Shown piece by piece: positions 27,708-35,547 of a stretch of DNA of 64,000 nucleotides. This DNA is from CAZICM01 sp964537685 (GTDB lineage: Bacteria; Myxococcota_A; Polyangia; Polyangiales; Polyangiaceae). Where the stretch lies: NCBI GenBank assembly GCA_964537685.1, contig CAZICM010000013.1, forward strand, positions 124,001 to 188,000. The letters run 5' to 3'. Position 1 is the stretch's first letter. Every line of letters starts with the position of its first letter. The position numbers and the translations under genes are program-made. Below the pieces are notes generated by a model, which was not told where the DNA came from, searched no databases, and saw only the letters and a program-made list of their open reading frames with translations.

Positions 27708-29482
27708 GGGGCCTCCCATAGGCCGGGAGGCGGCAATTCCAAAGGATTGAAAGCCGGCTCATTCTTTGGATTGGTTTTCCAGTTGGGATCGATCCATAGC
27801 CATTTAAAGGAATGCATTGGCCTGGGCACGGGGAAATATCCCTTGACCCAAGGTTTAATGAGCACCGATTTTGTATAGAAAAAGAGGGGGATCCTGCTCA
27901 TTCCGGCGAGAGCGCGGGCCTCGGCCTCGAGATAGAGCTTCATGCTTTCGCGGGCACTGGGAGCCGCGAGGGCGCGGGAGAGGATTTCGTCCATGGTAGG
28001 GTCGGACCATCCTGTTGTATTGTGCGGGCTTCCGGCGATAAATGTGTCGAAAAAGGTTTGAGGATGGTTGTAATTGGCGGACCAGCCTCCCCGTGCAATC
28101 CCAAAACGGCCTTCGCGGACGTTTTTCAGCATGACCTTCCATTCTTCGCTGCGCACCTGGACCGATATGCCCAAATACTCTTTCCACATGCTTTGAATGG
28201 CGACGGCTATTTGACGGTGCCCTTCTCCAGTATTGTAAAGGATTTCGATCGGAGGGAAGTCCCGGGCTTTTCTGCTATCGCCTTCGGATTCAACGGGGTA
28301 TCCGGCCTCGCGCAAGAGCTCTCTGGCGCGTTGGGGATCAAATGCCAATCCGGCATTTTGAAAGGGCTCGGCTCCTCTGTCCCGCTCCGAAAGAAGCGCT
28401 TCTTGATAGCCGCCTCCGGCCGCGTCGGGCACATAATGGAGGGCGGGCAATTGTCCCGCGCGGGCTACCCGCTCAACCAATTCGATTTTATTGATGGATA
28501 AATTCAGCGCGTGACGCACGCGGGAATCGTCCAGGGGTTTTATTCTGGTATTGAGGTCGTACCAATAGGTCGAGAGAATGGGATAGCGCAGAAAATCTTT
28601 TTTCGGAGAAAGAAAGGCCATGTAGTCGGCGGGAAGCGCGGCGTTGTCGCCTATAAAATCAATTTCCGAGGCTTTATAGAGATTCATGGTGGCCCGGTAA
28701 TCTTCGACCATGAGCCATACGATTTTTTCAAGCCGTATCTGTTCCCTATCCCAGTAATGGGGATTGGGTTTCATGGTGATTTCATCTCGGAATTTCCAAC
28801 TCTCTAAAATATAAGGCCCATTCGATACAATATTTTCGGGGCGGAACCACATATCGGCTTGGCCCTTGGCCTCAAAGGCGGTGATGATATCGCGGCGCAC
28901 GGGAAACATCGCAGGATACGAAGTGAGATCGAGGAAATAGGGCGTGGGCCGTTCCAATTCAACCGATAATGTGTAATCGTCAATCGCTTTGACCCCGAGC
29001 GCGGATTCATCCTTGAGGGTGCCCTTATTAAAGGCTTCGGCATTTTTAATTGCATATAAGTTCGGAGCAGCGCGCGATGCGAGAGAAGGCGATAGCACGC
29101 GTTTCCAAGCGTATTCAAAGTCGCGCGCGGTCACAGGAGCGCCGTCGGACCATTTGGCATTTTTTCGTAAATAGAAGCGGTATAGGCGATGATCGGAGCT
29201 TTCGTCCCAGCGTTCTGCCACACCTTGAATAGGTTTTAAGGTGCGGGGATGGTAAGCCGTGAGCCCCTCAAATAATTGAATCAAAAACGAGCTGCCCACC
29301 GTATCGGCGCTTTTGCCAGGATCGAGGAATTCGGGCTCTGAACCGCTATTCACATACAAGGCGGCCGGATGCTTTCCAATCCTCGATGTGCTGCCGAAAT
29401 ATTCGCTGTCGCGGGCTTCGCAGGCAAGCAGTGCTCCGCTTATGCCTATGAATATGCCGGCAGCCGCGAGGCGAACATTCAT
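27704..29482 (-). CDS. oppA: Oligopeptide ABC transporter substrate-binding lipoprotein (OppA, SBP_bac_5)
   Basis: 592 aa from ATG 29482 (MNVRLAAAGIFIGISG), lipobox ALLAC with Cys21; an extra upstream stretch in the same frame has no signal character. SBP_bac_5 signatures are present: EPEFLDPGKSAD, LIQLFEGLTAYHPRTLKPIQGVAERWDES, YRFYLRKNAKWSDGAPVTARDFEYAWKR, and NGPYILESW. It binds peptides in the periplasm and delivers them to OppBC. It is the first gene of the minus-strand run, and its promoter should lie in 29483-29660. Confidence 0.94.
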   Translation of the reverse strand: MNVRLAAAGIFIGISGALLACEARDSEYFGSTSRIGKHPAALYVNSGSEPEFLDPGKSADTVGSSFLIQLFEGLTAYHPRTLKPIQGVAERWDESSDHRLYRFYLRKNAKWSDGAPVTARDFEYAWKRVLSPSLASRAAPNLYAIKNAEAFNKGTLKDESALGVKAIDDYTLSVELERPTPYFLDLTSYPAMFPVRRDIITAFEAKGQADMWFRPENIVSNGPYILESWKFRDEITMKPNPHYWDREQIRLEKIVWLMVEDYRATMNLYKASEIDFIGDNAALPADYMAFLSPKKDFLRYPILSTYWYDLNTRIKPLDDSRVRHALNLSINKIELVERVARAGQLPALHYVPDAAGGGYQEALLSERDRGAEPFQNAGLAFDPQRARELLREAGYPVESEGDSRKARDFPPIEILYNTGEGHRQIAVAIQSMWKEYLGISVQVRSEEWKVMLKNVREGRFGIARGGWSANYNHPQTFFDTFIAGSPHNTTGWSDPTMDEILSRALAAPSARESMKLYLEAEARALAGMSRIPLFFYTKSVLIKPWVKGYFPVPRPMHSFKWLWIDPNWKTNPKNEPAFNPLELPPPGLWEAP

Positions 29483-29660
29483 GGTTTGGCCAATATCATG
29501 AGCGGCGGGCAAAGGACATCTCAACGGACAAGACGCGGCAATTGCCAAAATAAAAATGAAATGACGTCCCGATCAAATCGGGCTTGCCCGGGCATGCAAG
29601 GAAGAACGATGATAGGCATGGCCTTGTTGTTTATGAACCATTCGCCGATGGAGCAGGATT

Positions 29661-29924
29661 GTGGCGGGATCGGATGATCTTGTGCCCATGCTCGCCCAGG
29701 CGCTTGGAACACAAAAAGCCCGGGAAGTCGTGGAGAATGCAGCCCAGAAGTTAGGACTTGTTGGACCTCATTTTTCGCGTGCGGAAGTGCTTGCGATTCT
29801 CGAGAGTTTGGCGAGCGGCAGCAATGCGACAGTGGCGATTGTGGCGCGTTTTGCGCGGGCTCGCGTGCTTCTGCAGAGTTCAGATCCACCGCCGCCGCCG
29901 AGTGTCCGTTCACGGCGTTCGTAA
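29661..29924 (+). CDS. Small helical protein of unknown function (87 aa)
   Basis: GTG start at 29661 with GGAGCAGG upstream. It is an all-helical protein: LAQALGTQKAREVVENAAQKLGL, then FSRAEVLAILESLASGS and VAIVARFARARVLL, ending in a short Pro/Arg tail. There is no signal or membrane segment. I recall comparable short 'LG-rich helix' proteins in myxobacteria but cannot name a family. It is divergent from oppA (178 nt between starts). Confidence 0.55.
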   Translation: MAGSDDLVPMLAQALGTQKAREVVENAAQKLGLVGPHFSRAEVLAILESLASGSNATVAIVARFARARVLLQSSDPPPPPSVRSRRS

Positions 29925-30032
29925 TTTGGTGTCTTTATTTTTTGATTGACATCGGGCGGCTTTTGTTTTGAGCGCGGTTTTGGCGTGGTGTTACTTAACC
30001 ACCCAAGAAGAAAACAAAGCTAGCCTGCCTTC

Positions 30033-33000
30033 ATGCGGTCTGTTCTCCCTCTCATCGCCAAAGCAACGCTGGTTCTTTTTACAACGGCCTCCGCTCTAGG
30101 CGGGTGCGGTCCATCTCCAAGCACCGCAACCCCGGCTCAGCATGGTTCGGGAGGAACATGCAGTGCCGCCCATATCGAACAGTGTGAACACAAAATCGCT
30201 CTCGATCTGGCCAGGCAAGACCTCTCCCGCAATACCGTCGCCGATTATCTATACGCCCGTAAACAGATTGACCCCAATGACCCTTGGGTTCAGCTCTTTG
30301 ACCAGTTGTCCGCGGCCTCCAAGGCTTCTCCCGCTATCAAAGCGATATGGATTGATAGCCGGCCTGCAGCAGCAGGCTCTTCCCGGCCTTCATCCCGCGC
30401 CTATGCCGCCATAACCGCGAAAAACCTGACTGCGCCAGCCCATCTATCGCAGGAAGAGCTGCTTATTGCCATTGGCCAAGCTTTCTCTCTGCATAGCCTG
30501 TTCTATGCCCGGGATGATTATACCCTTCAGCTTTTTATCAACGATCCTCTCTATCCTTTTCTCGTCGGCCTAACGCCCGCCGTCCTCGCTGAAGGTGATA
30601 CCGCGTCCGCCGATTCCGATATCGGAATCGATACCGAGCTACGCCTGGCCTTTGAGGCCGCCGCTGCCTTTCAATATGTCAATGCCGCCCGCCATGCCGA
30701 CCTGCTCCGCGAGCTCGTTGTAAAACGCCCCAACACAACAGGTTCCTCGCTTCGGGCCCGCTTTGCTCTCGATCTGCTCGCTTCCGCAGGCGTTTCCCTG
30801 GAACCTGCAAAGGATGCCCCAGATCTGGTGCCCCTGGATACGATTCCCCCAGATCTGCCTCATACCCCCGCCTATCATGAATTGCTCTGGGTACGCACCG
30901 CCGCCAATCCCTCTCAAGTTTTTCAATCAAAAGGACCCCATATTTTAGCCGGTATTCGGGAAAATAAAGAACAGACCAAGAAAGCACTTCTTTCATCCAT
31001 CTATCGCAAGACGGGAGATTGCTCTCCTGGTCCTCTACCGCTCATCGAATACCCTTCCGACCTTATCTTCACATCCCGCCTGGCTTCATCGCTGGCCCGC
31101 CCGGATCATCAACCCGACGCATCCCATCTTGCCCTGCCCGATTGGTATGTCCGGTATACGGCCGCCGTAAATGCCGCCGAAAGTTCGCGCAGCTTCTGGT
31201 CGTACGCCCCCAATCTTCTGTTTGAAAGAGGCCAAACCTTTGGCCTGGATCCAGCCAAGAGCGACACCCATGTGCGGATGACCCAGTTGGCCCAGCAACA
31301 TTTAAAGGCCCTTCTTGCGCTTGAACGCGAGGCTCCAGACCGTTTCCGCACTTTTTCTCAGCTTGCGCTGGTCTTCAATCCCGGCCTGCTCGGCGATCAA
31401 AAGCTAAGAGAGCAAATCATCGAGCTCACGAGAGCGGGAGCTCAAGACAAAATCGCCTTGGCCAAGGACGCCCAAAGCGTGTTTGACGGCGTACTCGCGG
31501 GGGTATTTGCGGGGATTTCATTTCCGCCCGCCATCCAGGAAGCCTACATGACAGGGCTGGCTGGGGCGTTTTCGGCCAAATTAAAGGGCGATCTCAGCCA
31601 GAAGACGGGCTGGGGCGTGGCGGGTTTATACGCGGGCGATGCGGTCTATCGGCTGCTTGCCGATCAGAATCCCAATCTCGATTTCTCTTCAGGACAAGTT
31701 AGCCGGGCACTGCTCGGCGATACCAGCATTGCGTATCCGGGCCTTGCGGCCATTTCTGTGAGCGCCGCACGCTATCTTGCGCTTGGATTTTCCGGCAGGC
31801 TCGCCGTGCTGCCCAAAGACAGTCCAAAGGTGTCCGCCGAGCGAAAAGCCGCAAAAGACGCGCTGAAATCGGCGATCGCGGCCCTCGCGGAACCGGGAGG
31901 CGAGGCGCCGGACAACCTGCTCTCCGATATCACCGAGCTCGCCGACGGGCTGATTGCGGTCATTTCCACATCATTTCAAGCCTCAAGACAGCGTTCAGCC
32001 AAACAGCCCGAAAGCTGCCCGAATCCCAACCTGCCCTTTGTGAGCGATCCTGAAACCCGGCGAGCGCTGGACAAACTCGGCGATTTGAGGCGCCAGATTC
32101 TTGCTCATCCCCGTATCAAGAGCGGGCAGGATGCGTGGGCCCAGCGCTCGAGAATGCTGGTTCTTATTTTGTCGGACGCGATGGACATCGCCTCGAAGCG
32201 CGAAGGCAAAACAAAGTTTTCAATTGGATCGGCCGGCGCAGAGAGCATTGTGAAAGAGGCTCTTTCCGGCTGGAGCGAGCGGGAAGCGGCCCTGGCGATC
32301 ACGTCGGGATACGGTGCCGTGCGGGCACTTTTGGAAGCGAAAGATGCCGAGCAGTTTGTCAGGGAGCACGGCAAACAAATCAGCGATGTGGTCAAAGGCT
32401 TGTCGCTCTTTTTCAAAAGCGGTGACGAAAAGGCAACAGCATCTAAGCCTGCGCAGAAAAAAACGCTGCTCGATGCACTCGCAACCGCACCGCTCGGAAC
32501 AAGCTCGGACCTGCTGAGCATATGCCTTTCCCAAGCGGAGCTTTTGTACAGCCGGGGTGAGGCCGATCAAGGCGATTTATGGCTGTTGGCGACGCTGGTG
32601 ATTTCCGGCCTGCAGGAAGCCGAGCCCTCGGCCAAGGCCACGGCGCTGGCTGCACAGCATTCGAAGCGGGTCGAGTGGGCGCTGCGCTTTCTGACCGAGC
32701 TGGAGAAGACCAGGAACGGTATCCCACCCAACGTCGAAGCCTACGCGCCCGGCATGAAACAAGCGATGGACGATGCGTGTGTGGCAGCGGCGAACGCGGA
32801 CGACATGCTTTCGGCGATGGGGGCTGTGCGGCTGTGGATGGAAGGCAAGCGCGATGACGCGAGGGCCACGCTGGACAGTTTGCTGGACAGCATCGAGTCC
32901 AAAGGCTTGTCCGTTCCTAAAATGACCTACAAGTACGAGGAAAAGACCGAAACCAAAATTTTATCAGTTTCCCTTGGAATCTCGTATGGGGGCGGCCTGC

Positions 33001-34376
33001 TCAATGGCTCGAATTCGTTTCAGATAGGGCTTGGCATTAAGTCCAAGGGCGAACCGGGAGGTGCGATGAGCGCCACCCTTTCTTCATCGGACGGGGCAGA
33101 GGCAGCCTCGGACAGCGCGCGTTTTTATGTGCACGCCTCGGCCTTGGCCACCGTGTACCACTTCCTCTCGGGCGACGTAAAACGAGCCACAAAGTCGGCG
33201 CAGCGGGCGGTTTCCATTCTGTCAACGGGCGCGCGCCTGGGCGACCGCCTGCTGGCCGAGCCAGACCCGGGCAAATGGGCCTCGGATGCCACGACCGCCC
33301 TGGCTCTTTCCGCCCAGCTCGCTGCAGAGGCAAATTTGCCGTTTTTAGCGGGAGATTTATGGACGCTGCTCCGCGCATCGCTGCCCAAAGACGCCGATGA
33401 CGAGGCGATTTCTAAACTCCTCCAGGACGCCCCTTTTGGCCTCGGGAAGACGCCTGAGCTTCCAGGCATACTGGAACGCACCAAACGTTCACTCCGCGTC
33501 GTGGCCGCACCTCTTGCGTGCACAAACGCAAAGGTTGCGCTTGCCCTTTATGAAGAGCCCGCATGTGACGGCTATGCCCATGCGCTTTCCCTGCGCATCG
33601 CGGATGTGCTTCAGAAGCTGCCTCACATCGGCCGGGCCGACCCCAAAACCTCTGCCAAATGCGCTGTTATGAAGAGTCTTGACGGGTTTTTGGGGAGCAT
33701 GGACAAGGGGACGTACGACCCGGATGCCCTGATGCGATCGGTGGAAGGGCTTATTTCGCAAGGGCAAGTGTACGACGCGGCGACCCTGCTCACTCGGCAG
33801 CGAAAAGAAAGCCATTGCACACCCGCGATTGTCGCGCATGCCCGCAGCCTTGCGCGCGACGACACGCTTGCGCCGATGATGCGGGCGGATTTGCTGGGAA
33901 CCGCCATCAACTGCACGCTTCCCCGCGTTGATGACGCATTCCTGAGCGATTTGGGGGCGCTGGATGCGGCGGTCTCCAAAACGGCCGATCCAATGCGCAG
34001 CGTGCGAGTGCTGCTCTTTGCAGCCGAGCTCACCTCGAGGCAAAACGACCCAAAACCGCTGGCCAAGCTTGTTTCCGCCCCAGATTTTATAGACCGGTGG
34101 ATGAAAACCAGCCCTTTGATGGCAACACTGGCCCTGCTCTTGGACCACGCCTCCACCGTTCTCAACCAAGAATCCGCACCTAAAAAAGATAGAGGTGCCA
34201 GCGCCTATGCCATGCTATGCACGCTGTTCCCGCCTGGAGATCGGGCTGCCTTGTGTGCGGATATCGAGGCGCTCAAAGACAGCGGGGCTCCTGCCGCAGT
34301 CAGAAAACAACGCGCGCAAAAAGCCCTGGAAACGGTTGTCGCTCAAATCACAGCGCCTCCAAAGAGCGCTCCTTAA
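30033..34376 (+). CDS. Very large orphan lipoprotein (1447 aa)
   Basis: I do not recognise any domain. The signal MRSVLPLIAKATLVLFTTASALGGC is a lipobox (Cys25), followed by a short Pro/Thr tether. The rest is mainly amphipathic helices rich in Ala/Leu/Asp, with TPR- or HEAT-like character: ALDLARQDLSRNTVADYLYARK near the start, DAAVSKTADPMRSVRVLLFAAELTS near the end. A Gly/Ser-rich patch around residues 980-1020 (SLGISYGGGLLNGSNSFQIG) looks like beta strands and could be a barrel-like insertion. It stands alone, without close neighbours on its strand. Its size suggests an envelope scaffold; that is inference. Confidence 0.7.
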   Translation: MRSVLPLIAKATLVLFTTASALGGCGPSPSTATPAQHGSGGTCSAAHIEQCEHKIALDLARQDLSRNTVADYLYARKQIDPNDPWVQLFDQLSAASKASPAIKAIWIDSRPAAAGSSRPSSRAYAAITAKNLTAPAHLSQEELLIAIGQAFSLHSLFYARDDYTLQLFINDPLYPFLVGLTPAVLAEGDTASADSDIGIDTELRLAFEAAAAFQYVNAARHADLLRELVVKRPNTTGSSLRARFALDLLASAGVSLEPAKDAPDLVPLDTIPPDLPHTPAYHELLWVRTAANPSQVFQSKGPHILAGIRENKEQTKKALLSSIYRKTGDCSPGPLPLIEYPSDLIFTSRLASSLARPDHQPDASHLALPDWYVRYTAAVNAAESSRSFWSYAPNLLFERGQTFGLDPAKSDTHVRMTQLAQQHLKALLALEREAPDRFRTFSQLALVFNPGLLGDQKLREQIIELTRAGAQDKIALAKDAQSVFDGVLAGVFAGISFPPAIQEAYMTGLAGAFSAKLKGDLSQKTGWGVAGLYAGDAVYRLLADQNPNLDFSSGQVSRALLGDTSIAYPGLAAISVSAARYLALGFSGRLAVLPKDSPKVSAERKAAKDALKSAIAALAEPGGEAPDNLLSDITELADGLIAVISTSFQASRQRSAKQPESCPNPNLPFVSDPETRRALDKLGDLRRQILAHPRIKSGQDAWAQRSRMLVLILSDAMDIASKREGKTKFSIGSAGAESIVKEALSGWSEREAALAITSGYGAVRALLEAKDAEQFVREHGKQISDVVKGLSLFFKSGDEKATASKPAQKKTLLDALATAPLGTSSDLLSICLSQAELLYSRGEADQGDLWLLATLVISGLQEAEPSAKATALAAQHSKRVEWALRFLTELEKTRNGIPPNVEAYAPGMKQAMDDACVAAANADDMLSAMGAVRLWMEGKRDDARATLDSLLDSIESKGLSVPKMTYKYEEKTETKILSVSLGISYGGGLLNGSNSFQIGLGIKSKGEPGGAMSATLSSSDGAEAASDSARFYVHASALATVYHFLSGDVKRATKSAQRAVSILSTGARLGDRLLAEPDPGKWASDATTALALSAQLAAEANLPFLAGDLWTLLRASLPKDADDEAISKLLQDAPFGLGKTPELPGILERTKRSLRVVAAPLACTNAKVALALYEEPACDGYAHALSLRIADVLQKLPHIGRADPKTSAKCAVMKSLDGFLGSMDKGTYDPDALMRSVEGLISQGQVYDAATLLTRQRKESHCTPAIVAHARSLARDDTLAPMMRADLLGTAINCTLPRVDDAFLSDLGALDAAVSKTADPMRSVRVLLFAAELTSRQNDPKPLAKLVSAPDFIDRWMKTSPLMATLALLLDHASTVLNQESAPKKDRGASAYAMLCTLFPPGDRAALCADIEALKDSGAPAAVRKQRAQKALETVVAQITAPPKSAP

Positions 34377-34596
34377 CCCAATAAATCTCTCGTCAATACA
34401 CAAATAAATGGCTCAGACCGCGAATCGGCGTCTTGCGCGATAGCGAAAATTTCCTAAACGGCCGCTCTTCCTGCCTGAGACTTTACGGCTCCATTGGTTT
34501 TTTTACGCCCGAACTAGATAAACAAGCGTGAGATCGCGCTAGGACACTTTCCCCTTTGACATATGAAGGCCAGACCAGACAAGATCGCTCACATCC

Positions 34597-35253
34597 ATGC
34601 GAACGCTTGCCATCTTCCTCCTTGCTTCTGGACTACTTTCAGCAGCCTTTGCCGGCTGCTCGACCACGCTGGACGACAGCGCTCCGCTTCCTTCATCAGG
34701 AGCGGGGACAACACCGGTTCTTGGCCCGCACGACACCTGCAATAACCGAAAACCCGACGGCTACTGCAACGCCGGCGGCGCGCGCGCTGAAGACTGCAAG
34801 TGCGTCGACTGCTCATCCATGGCGATGTGCACCTCCAAATGCACCGACGACGGCACCTGCAACCTCGCAGAGGGCGGCGAAGACTGTTCGTGCCCCGACT
34901 GTTTCTTCAAGGTCGCCGAATGCTCTGCGGAGAGCGTCGGCTGCGACGACAACCAGGAAGAGGCCGCAGGCTGTTCTTATTTCTCTGACGACTGCACCTG
35001 CTCGGTGTGCGCAACCGACGCACGCTGTGCCTCGAGCTGCGACAACAACGGATCCTGCGTTCCTTATCTCGAGCCTTGCTCCTGCGCCGACTGTGCCAAC
35101 CACGAGGCATGCGGCGGCAGCGGAACCAGCTCCTCCTCTTCGTCATCCACCACGGCCAGCAGCAGCAGCACGGCGGCTAGCAGCAGCAGCACCGGTAGCT
35201 CAGGCGGTGGCATGGGTGGAGCTGGTGGTGCCGGCGGAGCCGGGGGCAACTAG
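34597..35253 (+). CDS. Cys-rich repeat lipoprotein with Ser/Gly low-complexity tail
   Basis: 218 aa. Lipobox SAAFAGC (Cys21). Residues ~48-170 carry about 24 cysteines in a loose repeat of the form DG.C-(7-10)-CSC.DC, seen three or more times (CKCVDC, CSCPDC, CTCSVC, CSCADC). The tail is Ser/Thr-only followed by GGMGGAGGAGGAGG. Such proteins are common on myxobacterial surfaces. Disulfide knots or metal binding are both possible. The 220 nt upstream (34377-34596) show no other gene and no clear promoter. Confidence 0.72.
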   Translation: MRTLAIFLLASGLLSAAFAGCSTTLDDSAPLPSSGAGTTPVLGPHDTCNNRKPDGYCNAGGARAEDCKCVDCSSMAMCTSKCTDDGTCNLAEGGEDCSCPDCFFKVAECSAESVGCDDNQEEAAGCSYFSDDCTCSVCATDARCASSCDNNGSCVPYLEPCSCADCANHEACGGSGTSSSSSSSTTASSSSTAASSSSTGSSGGGMGGAGGAGGAGGN

Positions 35254-35285
35254 ACCGCAGATTGGCCGCAAAATTTGTTGAAGGG

Positions 35286-35318
35286 CTGGGTTGACCATGT
35301 TGACCCAGACAGTACATT
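35286..35318 (+). promoter_or_regulatory. Candidate promoter/operator upstream of the cytochrome-like operon
   Basis: CTGGGT at 35286-35291 and ACCCAG at 35303-35308 form a 6-bp inverted repeat that encloses a tandem TTGACC (35291-35296 and 35300-35305). The first TTGACC is 16 nt from TACATT (35313-35318), a plausible -35/-10 pair. It lies ~230 nt before the first large gene, so a long leader would result. The match is by eye only. Confidence 0.3.
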
Positions 35319-35408
35319 TGTTTTGCCTATGGACTTATATAGCTTCTTACCGAAAGGGAAAGAAAGGAGTGTGCGCAGGAATTCTGTTTTCATTCTCCGG
35401 AGGTAGCC

Positions 35409-35510
35409 TTGAAACAGTGCCTTGACGATTGGGAGGCCGACGAAGCGTATAACGAGATATGCCTAGAAAGCCAACAAGGCGCAGCGATTAAGGATACCTT
35501 AATTCATTAA
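35409..35510 (+). CDS. Possible 33-aa leader peptide ORF
   Basis: TTG start at 35409 with a strong CCGGAGG Shine-Dalgarno (35397-35403) 5 nt upstream. The peptide is acidic, begins MKQCLDDWEADEAYNE and contains two Cys, with no signal peptide. It stops at TAA 35510, 37 nt before the ATG of the di-heme lipoprotein gene. The 294-nt gap is otherwise empty apart from the candidate promoter. A TTG start is a weak point. It may be a translated leader or a tiny independent protein. Confidence 0.4.
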   Translation: MKQCLDDWEADEAYNEICLESQQGAAIKDTLIH

Positions 35511-35547
35511 ATTCGGTAACGTAACACTTCACCTTAACGAGGCCGGT

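Noticed and set aside
29946..29951. Perfect TTGACA upstream of the large lipoprotein gene
   Set aside because: No -10-like hexamer at 16-18 nt; a lone -35 match is expected by chance.
34800..35249. Several Arg/Cys/Pro-rich or Ala-rich frames opposite and in other frames of the Cys-rich lipoprotein gene
   Set aside because: They are by-products of the strongly biased codons of the low-complexity gene.
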